Source: Streptomyces coeruleorubidus
Lineage (GTDB): Bacteria; Actinomycetota; Actinomycetes; Streptomycetales; Streptomycetaceae
Length of the DNA: 64,000 nt
NCBI RefSeq assembly: GCF_008705135.1
Contig: NZ_CP023694.1
Coordinates: 5,251,001-5,315,000, forward strand
Direction of reading: 5' to 3'
Positions within the stretch are counted from its first letter, which is position 1, and every line of letters begins with the position of its first letter. The position numbers were made by a program, and so were the translations under genes. The notes beneath the pieces are model-generated. The model was not told where the DNA came from. It saw only the letters and a list, made by a program, of their open reading frames with translations, and ran no database searches. Below, piece after piece: positions 1-8,710 of the stretch.

Positions 1-1
1 G

Positions 2-244
2 CGGGAGGCTGGCCAACTGGGCGCGGCTGTCGCCCTGCTGCCGCTCACCGGAGTCACCGTCGACACCGACCGCCGCCTGCTGAGCGCCCCGGTGACCGAC
101 CGCATGGAGGCGCTCTCCGGAGTCGTACGGGCCCTCCAGGAGGCCGGCATCGAGGCGGAGGACGTCGCCCTGCGCCGCCCGACGCTGGACGAGGTGTTCC
201 TGCACCTCACCGGGGACGACCGCCGAGTGAAGGAGGCCGCGTGA
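2..244 (+). CDS. ABC transporter ATP-binding protein, C-terminal fragment (DrrA-like)
   Basis: Only the last 80 codons are in the window; the 5' part, with the Walker and signature motifs, lies to the left. The reading frame ends with the motif RRPTLDEVFLHLTG, which is typical of the C-terminus of DrrA-type ATPases that power daunorubicin-like drug and antibiotic efflux. The stop TGA overlaps the GTG start of the downstream permease (GTGA), so the two are translationally coupled and should form one exporter. The substrate cannot be inferred. Confidence 0.85.
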   Translation, partial: REAGQLGAAVALLPLTGVTVDTDRRLLSAPVTDRMEALSGVVRALQEAGIEAEDVALRRPTLDEVFLHLTGDDRRVKEAA

Positions 245-1002
245 CCGCCTATGCCCTGACCGACTCCTGGACCATGACCCGCCGGGAACTCGCCCGCTGG
301 GCGCGGCAGCCGGTCCAGCTGGTCGTCAACCTCATCTTCCCGGTGATGCTGCTGCTCATGTTCGGCTACCTGATCGGCGGCGGCCGGGGGGTGAACGGCG
401 AGTACCGCGACTACCTGATCCCCGGCATGCTCGCGCTCACCATGGCCTTCGGCCTGGAGGGCACGATGATCGCCGTCACCCGGGACCTCGACAAGGGCGT
501 CATCGACCGCTTCCGCTCGATGCCCATGGCCGACGGGGCCGTCCTGGTGGGCCGTTCGGCGGCCGACATGCTCCAGTCGGCGATGGCCCTGGTGGTGCTC
601 ATCGGCGTGGGCGCCGCGCTCGGCTGGCGGGTCCACGGCGGTCCGGTGGCCTTCCTGGGAGCCGTGGGCCTGCTGCTCCTGTTCCGGTTCGCCATGCTGT
701 GGATCGGCATCTACCTGGCGCTGGTGGCCGGAAAGCCGGAGATGGTCCAGGCCGTGCAGATCCTGGTCTGGCCCATCGGCTTCCTGTCCAACGCCCTGGC
801 CCTCCCCGACACCATGCCCGGCTGGCTCGGCACGGTCGTCGAGTGGAACCCCATGTCCCACACGGCCACGGCCGTACGGGACCTGTTCGGCACCCCCGGC
901 GCGGAGTCCGGGCACGTGGGGGCGGCGCTCGTCTGGCCCCTGGCCCTGCTGGCGGTGTTCTTCCCGCTGGCGGTACGGAGGTTCGGGCGGCTGAGCCGCT
1001 AG
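241..1002 (+). CDS. ABC-2 type transporter permease (DrrB-like)
   Basis: This 253-aa protein is the membrane partner of the preceding ATPase. It has about six hydrophobic segments (first near residues 27-47, last near 230-245) and the conserved central block with RFRSMPM and RSAADM that is characteristic of the DrrB/NodJ ABC-2 permease family. It starts at GTG 241, overlapping the ATPase stop. With the ATPase it should export a hydrophobic drug or lipid. Its TAG stop lies inside the CTAG that begins the MITE-like element, so the element sits directly at the end of this gene. Confidence 0.9.
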   Translation: MTAYALTDSWTMTRRELARWARQPVQLVVNLIFPVMLLLMFGYLIGGGRGVNGEYRDYLIPGMLALTMAFGLEGTMIAVTRDLDKGVIDRFRSMPMADGAVLVGRSAADMLQSAMALVVLIGVGAALGWRVHGGPVAFLGAVGLLLLFRFAMLWIGIYLALVAGKPEMVQAVQILVWPIGFLSNALALPDTMPGWLGTVVEWNPMSHTATAVRDLFGTPGAESGHVGAALVWPLALLAVFFPLAVRRFGRLSR

Positions 1003-1179
1003 GGCGTGTCCGTAAAGTCCCGTCGTCCGCCCGGAGGGCGGGCCCTGCGGCGTTCGGTGCGTGCTCTCGGCGTGCCGGGCGGACGCCCGCGTACTGGTTG
1101 TACGTGGGTGTTCGGCCGGTGCGGCGAGAGTGCGTGCCGGGCGTCGCGGGGCAGGCGGGACTTTGCGGACACGCCCTAG
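999..1179. mobile_element. MITE-like foldback element, 181 bp
   Basis: The ends are 24-bp terminal inverted repeats (999-1022 and 1156-1179) with one mismatch, beginning CTAGGGCGTGTCC. Past the ends, the two halves remain imperfectly complementary almost to the centre, near GTACTGGTTGTAC at about 1091, so the whole element can fold into one long hairpin. There is no ORF of its own. It lies exactly between the drrB-like stop and the 3' end of gad. CTAG at both ends may be a target duplication or part of the repeat. A GGGCGTGTCC terminus is, from memory, common in Streptomyces IS ends and MITEs, which I could not check here. Confidence 0.75.
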
Positions 1180-1212
1180 TGATGGAGCCCTGAGCCGCTA
1201 GTGATGGAACCC
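1176..1212. repeat. 22-bp tandem duplication at the gad stop codon
   Basis: CTAGTGATGGAGCCC (1176-1190) is followed 22 bp later by CTAGTGATGGAACCC (1198-1212), with CTGAGCCG between. CTGAGCCGCTAG also occurs at 991-1002, to the left of the MITE-like element. The second copy contains the gad stop codon. The arrangement looks like a small duplication linked to insertion of the element. Confidence 0.6.
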
Positions 1213-2604
1213 GGTCGCCGCGCCCTTGTCCTGCGTGAAGGGGCGCGGCTGCCGGCGCAGTTCCGGCAGCAGCCGTTCCAGGTCCTGGGCGAGCAGCTCG
1301 GCGAGGTCGGCGGAGAAGCCGTTGCGGCACACCACCCGCAGCACCGACAGGTCCTCCCGGTGCGGCGGGAAGGTGTACGCGGGCACCAGCCAGCCGCTCT
1401 CGCGCAGCCGCCGTGAGACGTCGAAGACGTCGTACCACGTCACGTCCGGGGCGGTCGTGAAGGCGAATACCGGCAACTCGTCGCCCCGGGTGAGCAGCCG
1501 GAAGTCACCCAGCGCCTCGATCCGCCCGGCGAGCCCCGTGGCCACGTCCCGCGCGGCCTGCTGCACGGCCCGGTAGCCGTCCCGGCCCAGCCGCAGGAAC
1601 GTGTAGTACTGCGCCACGACCTGCGCGCCCGGCCGCGAGAAGTTCAGCGCGAACGTCGGCATGTCGCCGCCCAGGTAGTTGACCCGGAACACCAGCTCCT
1701 CCGGCAGCGCGTCCGCGTCCCGCCACAGCGCCCAGCCGACGCCCGGGTAGACGAGCCCGTACTTGTGCCCCGAGGTGTTGATCGACGCCACCCTCGGCAG
1801 CCGGAAGTCCCACACCAGGTCCTCGTCGAGGAACGGCGCGACCATGGCACCGGACGCCCCGTCGACATGCACGGGGATGTCGAGTCCGGTGCGCTCCTGC
1901 ACCGCGTCCAGCGCCGCGCACAGCTCGGCGACCGGCTCGTAGGACCCGTCGAAGGTCGAGCCGAGGATCCCGACGACCCCGATGGTGTTCTCGTCGCACA
2001 GCTCGGCCGCGGCCTGCGGGTCCAGGTGGAACCGCTCGCCCTCCATGGGCACCAGCCGGGCCTCCACCTCCCAGAAGTTGCAGAACTTCTCCCAGCAGAC
2101 CTGCACGTTCACGCCCATCACCAGATTGGGCCGGGCCCCCGGGTACCGCCCGGCGTTGCGCCGCGCCCACCGCCGCTTCAGCGCCATCCCGGCGAGCATG
2201 CACGCCTCGCTGGACCCGGTCGTCGAACAGCCCACGGCCGCCGCCGGGTCGGGCGCGTTCCACAGGTCGGCGAGCATCGCCACGCACCGCCGCTCCAGCT
2301 CGGCGGTGCGCGGGTACTCGTCCTTGTCGATCATGTTCTTGTCCCGGCACTCCGCCATCAGCACCCCGGCCTCCGGCTCCATCCAGGTGGTGACGAAGGT
2401 GGCGAGGTTCAGCCGCGCGTTGCCGTCCAGCATCAGCTCGTCGCGCACGAGCTGGTGGGCGGTCGCCGGTGCCATGGGCTGGTCCGGGAGCCGGTGTGTG
2501 GGCGGGGCCTCGGCCATGTCGCCGAGCGGGTTGGCGGGACCGTAGAAGGGGTTGACGGACAGGCGGCGTTCGCCGGGCTGACGGGGGCCTTCGTTGAGCG
2601 GCAA
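1198..2604 (-). CDS. gad: glutamate decarboxylase (PLP-dependent)
   Basis: The 468-aa protein matches the bacterial GadB length. It would convert glutamate to GABA and CO2, consuming a cytoplasmic proton. The PLP lysine is in SGHKYG (about K281), and HVDGASGAMVAPF provides the cofactor-contacting aspartate. I place the start at TTG 2604 because it is preceded by GGAGG seven bases upstream and gives the usual N-terminus (SVNPFYG, then RLPDQPM); the frame is open to 2871, but that part has no family character. It lies 32 bp downstream of a ClC gene on the same strand. ClC-ec1 and glutamate decarboxylase cooperate in E. coli acid resistance, so an operon with that role is inferred. Confidence 0.92.
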   Translation of the reverse strand: MPLNEGPRQPGERRLSVNPFYGPANPLGDMAEAPPTHRLPDQPMAPATAHQLVRDELMLDGNARLNLATFVTTWMEPEAGVLMAECRDKNMIDKDEYPRTAELERRCVAMLADLWNAPDPAAAVGCSTTGSSEACMLAGMALKRRWARRNAGRYPGARPNLVMGVNVQVCWEKFCNFWEVEARLVPMEGERFHLDPQAAAELCDENTIGVVGILGSTFDGSYEPVAELCAALDAVQERTGLDIPVHVDGASGAMVAPFLDEDLVWDFRLPRVASINTSGHKYGLVYPGVGWALWRDADALPEELVFRVNYLGGDMPTFALNFSRPGAQVVAQYYTFLRLGRDGYRAVQQAARDVATGLAGRIEALGDFRLLTRGDELPVFAFTTAPDVTWYDVFDVSRRLRESGWLVPAYTFPPHREDLSVLRVVCRNGFSADLAELLAQDLERLLPELRRQPRPFTQDKGAATGFHH

Positions 2605-2636
2605 GGGAGCCTCCAGGATGGGTTCGGGAGCGGGTG

Positions 2637-3929
2637 TCAGCGGACGGGCGTCCCGTCCGGCCGCAGCTGCATCTGGGGCCGGCCCGTGACCAGCAGCCAG
2701 GCCGGCAGCGAGGCGACGCAGAGCAGGGTGATGATCCCCGGCGAGGCGACCAGCACGGCGGCGACGAACAGGCTGATCCAGCCCTGCCGGGTGATGGCCA
2801 GCAGCACCCCCAGCACTCCGGCGGACACCCCCACGGCGGGATGCACTCCGGACACCAGGGCGTGCGCGCACAGCCCGAGGGCGGTGCCGACGAACACGGC
2901 CGGGAAGATGCGCCCGCCGCGGAAGCCGCAGGACGCGGCGACGAGCAGCGCGGCCAGCTTCACCACCGTCAGGACGGCGAACTCACCGGCCGACCGGCCG
3001 TCCGGGTCGTGCGCCAGCTCGGCGATCTCGTCGAGCCCCTTGAACAGCGTCAGATGGCCGCCCAGGGCGGCGAGAGCGCCCAGCACGGCCCCGCCCGCCG
3101 GGAGCATCAGCATCGGATGCCGCAGCCGGCGGAACGCCGCGTGGACGTACGGGAAGGCGCGCACGGCTCCCATGCCGAGCAGCGCGCCCGCCGCGGCGAC
3201 CAGGACAGCCGCCGACAGGTCCCCCCAGCCCGGCCGGCCGAACGACGGCAGGTCCAGGTCGAAGCTCGGGTGGTCGACGAGGGTCGCCGTCAGGGCACCG
3301 GCCGCCGCGGCGGTCAGCGGCGGGAACAGGTTGTCCCACAGCAGACCGCGCGTCTCCTGCCGGGCCAGCACCTCGGAGATCACCAGGGCCGCGGCCACGG
3401 GCGTGCCGAACAGGGCGCCGATCGTCGCCGCCTCCGCCAGCGCCGGCCAGATCCTGCCCGGCGCCCGGGGGAGTGCCCGGCCGCCCAGCCAGACCGCCAG
3501 GCCGACGTTCACGGCGATGATCGGGTTCTCGGGGCCCAGGCTCGGCCCGCCGGCCAGCATCAGCGCGGTCGCCAGCAGCAGCCCCGGCAGCACGACGGGC
3601 GGCAGGACCGGCGCGTCCAGGCCGACCGTGGCCGGATCGGGGCCCGCGTGGCCCGGCACCTTCCACACCACCAGCCCGACGGCGACCCCGGTCGCGACGA
3701 GCATCACGAACATCCACGCCACCGAGTACCGGCCGACCCCCAGCGCGTCCGGCACCGTCCGCCACAGCACGCCCTGGAGCTCCTCGGCGGCGGCTTCCAC
3801 CCCCACCAGAAGCAGGCTGGACACCACCCCCACGGCCAGGGCGGGCAGGACCGACGGCAGCAGGGCGCGGGCGGGAGTCGCGGGGGTGACGGAGGGCGCC
3901 TGCCGCGCGGAGTCCTGGACCACGGGCAC
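2637..3929 (-). CDS. ClC-family chloride channel / Cl-/H+ antiporter
   Basis: This 430-aa integral membrane protein has about ten or more hydrophobic segments. The motif GPSLGPENP aligns with the ClC GREGP filter, and its Glu (about E134) matches the gating glutamate. VISEVL aligns with the internal proton glutamate region of ClC-ec1. Both glutamates present argues for exchange rather than pure channel activity; this is an inference from motif alignment. Starting at GTG 3929 there is no strong Shine-Dalgarno, so a start a few codons downstream is possible. It is directly upstream of gad, as expected for an acid-stress pair where the antiporter balances charge during glutamate/GABA cycling. 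Confidence 0.85.
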   Translation of the reverse strand: MPVVQDSARQAPSVTPATPARALLPSVLPALAVGVVSSLLLVGVEAAAEELQGVLWRTVPDALGVGRYSVAWMFVMLVATGVAVGLVVWKVPGHAGPDPATVGLDAPVLPPVVLPGLLLATALMLAGGPSLGPENPIIAVNVGLAVWLGGRALPRAPGRIWPALAEAATIGALFGTPVAAALVISEVLARQETRGLLWDNLFPPLTAAAAGALTATLVDHPSFDLDLPSFGRPGWGDLSAAVLVAAAGALLGMGAVRAFPYVHAAFRRLRHPMLMLPAGGAVLGALAALGGHLTLFKGLDEIAELAHDPDGRSAGEFAVLTVVKLAALLVAASCGFRGGRIFPAVFVGTALGLCAHALVSGVHPAVGVSAGVLGVLLAITRQGWISLFVAAVLVASPGIITLLCVASLPAWLLVTGRPQMQLRPDGTPVR

Positions 3930-4183
3930 ACGATAAGCGGATCAAAGGGGACGAACGGGAAACACGCTTGCGCCCGCCCAGCGGAAGAGCGATTAACTTT
4001 CGCCGGTCCGCCGCAATTCCCCGGTAATGGTGCGGCCCCCTGCTCGCCGGTCAATTAACTCGTAACTTTAGGCCGCATGGGGTGTTACCTTCGAACACCT
4101 TGACGACGGAACTCGTATGGCAGCGCTGTCTTTCCGGCGCCCGCCCATTCGCCGTGACCGTCGGCAAAGCGGGGGGAGCGCGC
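3930..4183. other. divergent intergenic region between ClC and the RiPP island
   Basis: No gene is seen here. The region is locally AT-richer than its neighbours and contains two ATTAACT words (3992-3998 and 4054-4060). The second belongs to the promoter block described separately. It should hold the promoters for the leftward clc-gad pair and the rightward exporter operon. Confidence 0.5.
4050..4091 (+). promoter_or_regulatory. island promoter block P1, shared with P2
   Basis: GTCAATTAACTCGTAA (4050-4065) is followed by a possible -10 TACCTT at 4086-4091. The same block with an almost identical layout recurs at 9050. The 16-bp core differs by one base and the distance to the putative -10 is 36 versus 37 bp. 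No good -35 hexamer is seen, which fits an activator-dependent promoter. It lies about 95 bp upstream of the exporter gene start. Confidence 0.55.
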
Positions 4184-6130
4184 GTGGCGAGTCATATGAA
4201 AAACGCGAGCCCGGAAGTCGGGGCCGCGAACGGCGCGGGATCGGTGGCGAGTGTCGCCGGACAGCACGCCGGGCTGCTGCTCACCGGCGTGCTGCTCGGC
4301 CTGCTGGGGGTGGGCGCCGCGCTCGCCCAGCCCTGGGCCATCGGCAGGCTGATCGAGGCGGCGGGCGGCGGTGCCCCGCTGACCGGCCCCATCGCACAGC
4401 TGGTCGCCCTGTTCTGCGCGGGCGCCCTCTTCTCCTCGCTCCAGGCCTACGCCATCGGGCGGGCCGGGGAGAATATCGTCTTCGACGTCCGTCGGATCCT
4501 GGTCGGACGGCTTCTGCGCGCCGATCTCACCGCGTTCGGGAAAGAATCCCAGGGCGATATTTTCACCCGCACGGTCACCGATACCTCACTGGTGAAGATT
4601 GCCCTCTCACAGAGCCTCGCCCAGCTGATCATCAGCGGCGCCACGGTCATAGGCGGCGTCGTCCTGATGTTCCTCATCGATCTGTGGCTGATGGCCATCA
4701 CCATGAGCTGTCTGGCGGCCGCCAGCATCGTCTCCATCGCGCTCGCCCGGAAGCTGCGCAAGGTCGCTCTGCAGAACCGGGACGACACCGGGGCGTTCGC
4801 CGGTGACATACAGCGCGTGCTCTCCGCGCTGCCCACGGTGAAGGCGTCCCGCGCCGAGTCCCGTGAGGCCGCCCGCATCGGCGGACTGGCCGAGAGGACG
4901 CGGCGTTCGGGCATCCGGGTCAACGCCTACAACGCCCTGCTGATGCCGTCCATGAACGTCGGCACGCAGGGCGCCCTGGCCGTCGTGGTGGGCGTCGGGA
5001 TGGCCTGGGTGGCCCGCGGCGAGATGGACATGGCCAGTCTGACCACGTTCATCATGTATCTGTTCCAACTGGTGTCGCCGCTGGTCATGTTCTTCATGGG
5101 GGTCGGTCAGTTCGTCCAGGGCCGAGCCGCTGTCCACCGCGTGGACGAACTCGCCCGCCTGGCCCAGGAGGGCGACGGCCCGGAGGGCGTGGCGGAGCCC
5201 GCGCCCCTCGGGCGGCTCGCCCGGCACCGGCCGGCGGTCGAGTTCCACGACGTGCGCTTCGCCTACCGGCGAGGCAAGCGGGCGGAGAGGACGCAGGTGC
5301 TCAACGGCGTCTCCTTCAGCGTGCCGGCGCGCGGGCTGACGGCGGTGGTCGGGCCCTCGGGAGCAGGCAAGACCACCATGTTCCAGCTGATCGAACGCTT
5401 CTACTCGGTGGACGGCGGCAGCGTCCGGCTCAGCGGGCACGACATCGAGGCGCTGCCCCTCGGCACGGTCCGCGGGCTGGTGGGCTATGTCCAGCAGGAC
5501 AGCGCGGCCATGCGCGGCACCATCCGGGAGAACCTGACCTACGCCAACCCCCACGCCGGCGACGACGCCGTCCAAGAGGCGGTGGCGATGGCCGGCCTCA
5601 CCTCGGTGATCGCCCAGCTCCCGCGCGGCCTCGACACCGAACTCGGCGACCAGGGCAGCGGATTGTCCGGCGGCCAGCGCCAGCGCCTGTGCATCGCCCG
5701 CACGCTGTTGCAGCAGCCCGCGGTCATGCTGCTCGACGAAGCCACCTCCAACCTGGACTCCGACTCGGAGCGGGACTTCCGCGACGTGGTGCGCCGGATC
5801 TCCCGGCGGTGTGCGGTCATCGCCATCGCCCACCGGATCTCCACGGTGATCGACGCCGACAAGATCGTGGTGATGGAGGGCGGCAGAGTGCGGGCCACCG
5901 GCGTGCACCACGACCTGATGGAGCGCGACGAGCTTTACCGGCGCCTCGCCGGCTCGCAGCTGCACGCCGAGCCGGGTCTCATGGCCCCGCCGAGGGCTCC
6001 GGCGACCGCCCGGGAACGGATGGAACCGTGGACGCCCCCGCCCTCTTTCGCGGTCGGCTGGCCACCGCATGTCGGACTCACCGAGCAGACGTTGCAGCTT
6101 CGGCCCGTCAAGAGTGAGGAGCAGAGGTGA
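4184..6130 (+). CDS. ABC exporter, fused membrane and ATPase domains (RiPP island)
   Basis: This 648-aa half-transporter has an N-terminal six-helix membrane domain (about residues 25-320) and a C-terminal ATPase with Walker A GPSGAGKTT (about 390), Q-loop YVQQDS, signature LSGGQ (about 494), Walker B VMLLDEAT (about 513) and H-loop AIAHR (about 547). I start at GTG 4184, six bases after GGGGGGAG; the frame is open back to 4082 but lacks a ribosome site there. There is no peptidase C39 domain, so leader removal must use another protein. It overlaps the flavoprotein gene by four bases. In linaridin clusters such as cypemycin a transporter of this type (CypT) exports the peptide; that role is inferred here. 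Confidence 0.88.
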   Translation: MASHMKNASPEVGAANGAGSVASVAGQHAGLLLTGVLLGLLGVGAALAQPWAIGRLIEAAGGGAPLTGPIAQLVALFCAGALFSSLQAYAIGRAGENIVFDVRRILVGRLLRADLTAFGKESQGDIFTRTVTDTSLVKIALSQSLAQLIISGATVIGGVVLMFLIDLWLMAITMSCLAAASIVSIALARKLRKVALQNRDDTGAFAGDIQRVLSALPTVKASRAESREAARIGGLAERTRRSGIRVNAYNALLMPSMNVGTQGALAVVVGVGMAWVARGEMDMASLTTFIMYLFQLVSPLVMFFMGVGQFVQGRAAVHRVDELARLAQEGDGPEGVAEPAPLGRLARHRPAVEFHDVRFAYRRGKRAERTQVLNGVSFSVPARGLTAVVGPSGAGKTTMFQLIERFYSVDGGSVRLSGHDIEALPLGTVRGLVGYVQQDSAAMRGTIRENLTYANPHAGDDAVQEAVAMAGLTSVIAQLPRGLDTELGDQGSGLSGGQRQRLCIARTLLQQPAVMLLDEATSNLDSDSERDFRDVVRRISRRCAVIAIAHRISTVIDADKIVVMEGGRVRATGVHHDLMERDELYRRLAGSQLHAEPGLMAPPRAPATARERMEPWTPPPSFAVGWPPHVGLTEQTLQLRPVKSEEQR

Positions 6131-7611
6131 GTACCACCGATGTCGCCATCGTGGGCACCGGACCCAACGGCCTCGCGGCCGGCGTGGTCCTGGCCCGTGC
6201 CGGGCTGCGCGTGGAGCTCCACGAGGCGGCCGGGACCATCGGCGGAGGGCTGCGCACCGGTTCGCTCTTCGACTCCGGCGTCGTGCACGACATCTGCTCC
6301 GCCGTCCACCCCATGGCCGCCGCGTCCCCGTTCTTCCGCGCGTTCGACCTGGCGGCCCGCGGGGTCGAGCTCCTCCAGCCCGAGATCAGTTACGCCCATC
6401 CGCTGGACGGGGGCCGTGCCGCACTGGCCTACCGCTCACTGGAGAAGACCTGCGAGCACCTGGGCTCCGACGGCCCCGGCTGGCGCCGGCTGATGGGCCC
6501 GCTGCTCGAACGCAGCGAGGCGGTCGTCGACCTCGTCCTGTCCGGGCAGCGCGGCCTGCCGCGGGATCCAGCGGCGGCCCTGCTGCTGGCGAGCCGGGTC
6601 GCGGTCCACGGCAGCCGGCTCGGCGCGGCGCGCTTCCGGGGCGAGGAGGCGCGCGCCCTGCTGACCGGTGTCGCCGCGCACGCGGTCGGCAAGCTGCCGA
6701 GCGTGGCGTCCGCGGCGGTGACCATGCTGCTGGGCCACCTGGCGCACGGGACGGGGTGGCCGCTGCCGCGCGGTGGCAGCGGCCGCATCGCACAGGCGCT
6801 GGCCGAGGACATCACGGCGCACGGCGGCGTCTTCCACACCGGACACCACGTGGCGGACCTGTCCGAACTGCACGGCGCACGCGCGGTCCTCCTCGACACC
6901 AGCCCCAAGGGCCTGCTGGCCCTCGCGGGCGGGAGGCTGCCCCGCGCCTACGCCCGCGCTCTGGAGCGGTTCCGCTACGGCCCGGGCGCCGCCAAGGTCG
7001 ACTTCCTGGTCTCCGAGCCGATCCCCTGGACCGACCCGGAGGTGGGCCGCGCCGGCACGGTGCATCTGGGCGGCACGCACGCCGAGATGGTGCGGCAGGA
7101 GACGGCGAACGCCCACGGAGTGCGGACCGGGGAGCCGTTCGTCCTCGTGGTCGACCCGGCGGTGGCCGACGCCGGGCGGGCCCTGCCCGGCAAGCGCCCC
7201 GTGTGGGCGTACGCGCATGTGCCGAACGGCGACCCCACCCACCCCTACGACCTGGTCCGGGCACGGATCGAGCGCTACGCCCCCGGCTTCGGGGACACCG
7301 TCGTCGCTCACCGTTCCGTCGCCGCCGCCGCGTACGAGGCCTACAACCCCAACTACGTCGGCGGGGACATCGGTTCCGGGGCCATGACGCTCTATCAGAG
7401 CATCGCGCGGCCCGTACCGCGCTTCGACCCCTACCGCACTCCGCTGCCCGGAGTCTTCCTGTGTTCCTCGGCCACCCCGCCGGGTCCCAGTGTGCACGGA
7501 ATGTCTGGATACCTGGCCGCCCTCTCCGCACTCCGGCATTGTTTCGGGATATGTGAGGTACCCGACTTGGCGCCCGATCCGGCACCACTCGAATTCGGGC
7601 GTCCCGGCTAA
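6127..7611 (+). CDS. phytoene-dehydrogenase-like FAD oxidoreductase (RiPP island)
   Basis: The 494-aa protein begins with an FAD-binding Rossmann motif, VAIVGTGPNGLAAG, followed by an acidic strand end (VELHEAAGTIGGG). Its C-terminus carries GVFLCSSATPPGPSVHGMSG, the second nucleotide-binding block of the phytoene desaturase / carotenoid isomerase family. It starts at GTG 6127 inside the exporter stop (GTGA), so the two are co-translated. No other carotenoid gene is near, so the substrate is more likely the peptide or a precursor residue than a carotenoid. I recall phytoene-dehydrogenase-like proteins as accessory genes in some linaridin clusters. The reaction is unknown. Confidence 0.85.
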   Translation: MSTTDVAIVGTGPNGLAAGVVLARAGLRVELHEAAGTIGGGLRTGSLFDSGVVHDICSAVHPMAAASPFFRAFDLAARGVELLQPEISYAHPLDGGRAALAYRSLEKTCEHLGSDGPGWRRLMGPLLERSEAVVDLVLSGQRGLPRDPAAALLLASRVAVHGSRLGAARFRGEEARALLTGVAAHAVGKLPSVASAAVTMLLGHLAHGTGWPLPRGGSGRIAQALAEDITAHGGVFHTGHHVADLSELHGARAVLLDTSPKGLLALAGGRLPRAYARALERFRYGPGAAKVDFLVSEPIPWTDPEVGRAGTVHLGGTHAEMVRQETANAHGVRTGEPFVLVVDPAVADAGRALPGKRPVWAYAHVPNGDPTHPYDLVRARIERYAPGFGDTVVAHRSVAAAAYEAYNPNYVGGDIGSGAMTLYQSIARPVPRFDPYRTPLPGVFLCSSATPPGPSVHGMSGYLAALSALRHCFGICEVPDLAPDPAPLEFGRPG

Positions 7612-7908
7612 TACAGGGCGCGCTCGTTCGAGGTCTCGTCAGCTCCCGCTATCCAGGACCGGGGTGATAAATCGGCGCCCAAAATCCATGGAACAGTCCA
7701 TATCGCTTTGGTACGGTGGAGCCAACGAAGCTCCCCACAAGCTCCGTTGAGGCGTTACCGTGCTGCTGTCTGACTAACCACGCGGGCGGTTGCGGAGATT
7801 TCCGCGACCGCTGTAGCCGGCACCCCACCTCTCGCCCGGCTCCAACTCCTCGGCTTCATGACGCTCCCATCGGTATGGCAGTGGGGACATCATGAACGGG
7901 GAATATCT
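7612..7908. other. intergenic leader with hairpin upstream of methyltransferase
   Basis: This 297-bp gap in the island has no convincing gene. It is AT-richer than its surroundings around 7675-7720. A hairpin with an 11-bp stem and one G-T pair (7786-7796 with 7801-7811, GATT loop) lies about 100 bp before the methyltransferase start. There is no T-tract, so it may be an attenuator or mRNA-stability element rather than a simple terminator. A promoter for the next gene may be present, but I cannot assign one. Confidence 0.4.
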
Positions 7909-8667
7909 GTGGTAACCGGAGTTGCAGACATAGGCTACGGCAGACAGTTCGAAGGCTGGTACGACCGACTGATCCCGGACGACAGGATCACCGCCGAGGC
8001 CGTAAAGGGACTGGCGGACCGCCACCCCGCTCCCGAGGCGGGGACCCTTGAATTCGGTGTCGGCACCGGGCGGATCGCCATCCCGCTGTCCCGGAGCGTC
8101 GGCCATGTGACCGGCGTGGACTCCTCTCCGGAGATGCTGGACGCGCTGCGCGTCAAGCTGAAGGACGGCGGGGACGTCACCCCGGTGCACGGGGACATAC
8201 GCACCTACACCTCGGGATCCCGCTACGGAATGGTGTATTCCGTATGCGCGACCCTGTCGTGCCTGACCACTCCCGAGGACCAGCGGCGGGCCGTGCGGGG
8301 CGCGGCCGACCTCCTGGTCCCCGGTGGCCGGCTGGTCGTCGAGACACACAACAAGCCGGCGATCCTGGCCCTTCACGAGGGCCGGACCCGCACCACCTAC
8401 TTCGTCCCCTACCCGGAGCCGGGGACAGGTGTGCAGACCCATTCCACCCTGCTCGACGGCGGCCTGTGGCACTGCTCGCACATCCTGTACCAGGCCGACG
8501 GGACCACCAGGGTGGGCAGCGAACTCACGCGGCTGACCACCCCGGAGGACGTCGACGGCTACGCCCGCGAGGCCGGGCTGGAGCCCGAGGCCCGTATGTC
8601 GCGATGGGACGGCACCCCTTACAGCGAGGGGGCGCCCATGTTCATGTGCTCCTACGTCAAACCCTGA
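7909..8667 (+). CDS. SAM-dependent methyltransferase, class I (RiPP island)
   Basis: This 252-aa protein has the class I SAM-binding motif LEFGVGTGRIAIPL at about residues 46-59 and the acidic motif II region VTGVDSSPEML. It starts at GTG 7909, six bases after GGGGA; an in-frame ATG at 7858 has no ribosome site. Within a linaridin-like cluster the obvious role is N-terminal alpha-N-methylation of the mature peptide, as CypM does for cypemycin. This is inferred from context. The overall fold is that of small-molecule or peptide methyltransferases rather than RNA or DNA enzymes. Confidence 0.82.
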   Translation: MVTGVADIGYGRQFEGWYDRLIPDDRITAEAVKGLADRHPAPEAGTLEFGVGTGRIAIPLSRSVGHVTGVDSSPEMLDALRVKLKDGGDVTPVHGDIRTYTSGSRYGMVYSVCATLSCLTTPEDQRRAVRGAADLLVPGGRLVVETHNKPAILALHEGRTRTTYFVPYPEPGTGVQTHSTLLDGGLWHCSHILYQADGTTRVGSELTRLTTPEDVDGYAREAGLEPEARMSRWDGTPYSEGAPMFMCSYVKP

Positions 8668-8710
8668 GCGCACTACACACAGCACGCGGTTGGCCATAAG
8701 GGGGTTGCAC

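Noticed and set aside
1765..4058. Long plus-strand ORFs (1765-3936, 2634-4058) opposite gad and clc
   Set aside because: Typical high-GC shadow frames; they contain no recognisable domain, and the minus-strand proteins have clear catalytic motifs.
6127..7611. Carotenoid biosynthesis gene
   Set aside because: The protein is phytoene-dehydrogenase-like, but no crtB, crtE or crtY gene lies nearby and it is coupled to a peptide-type exporter.
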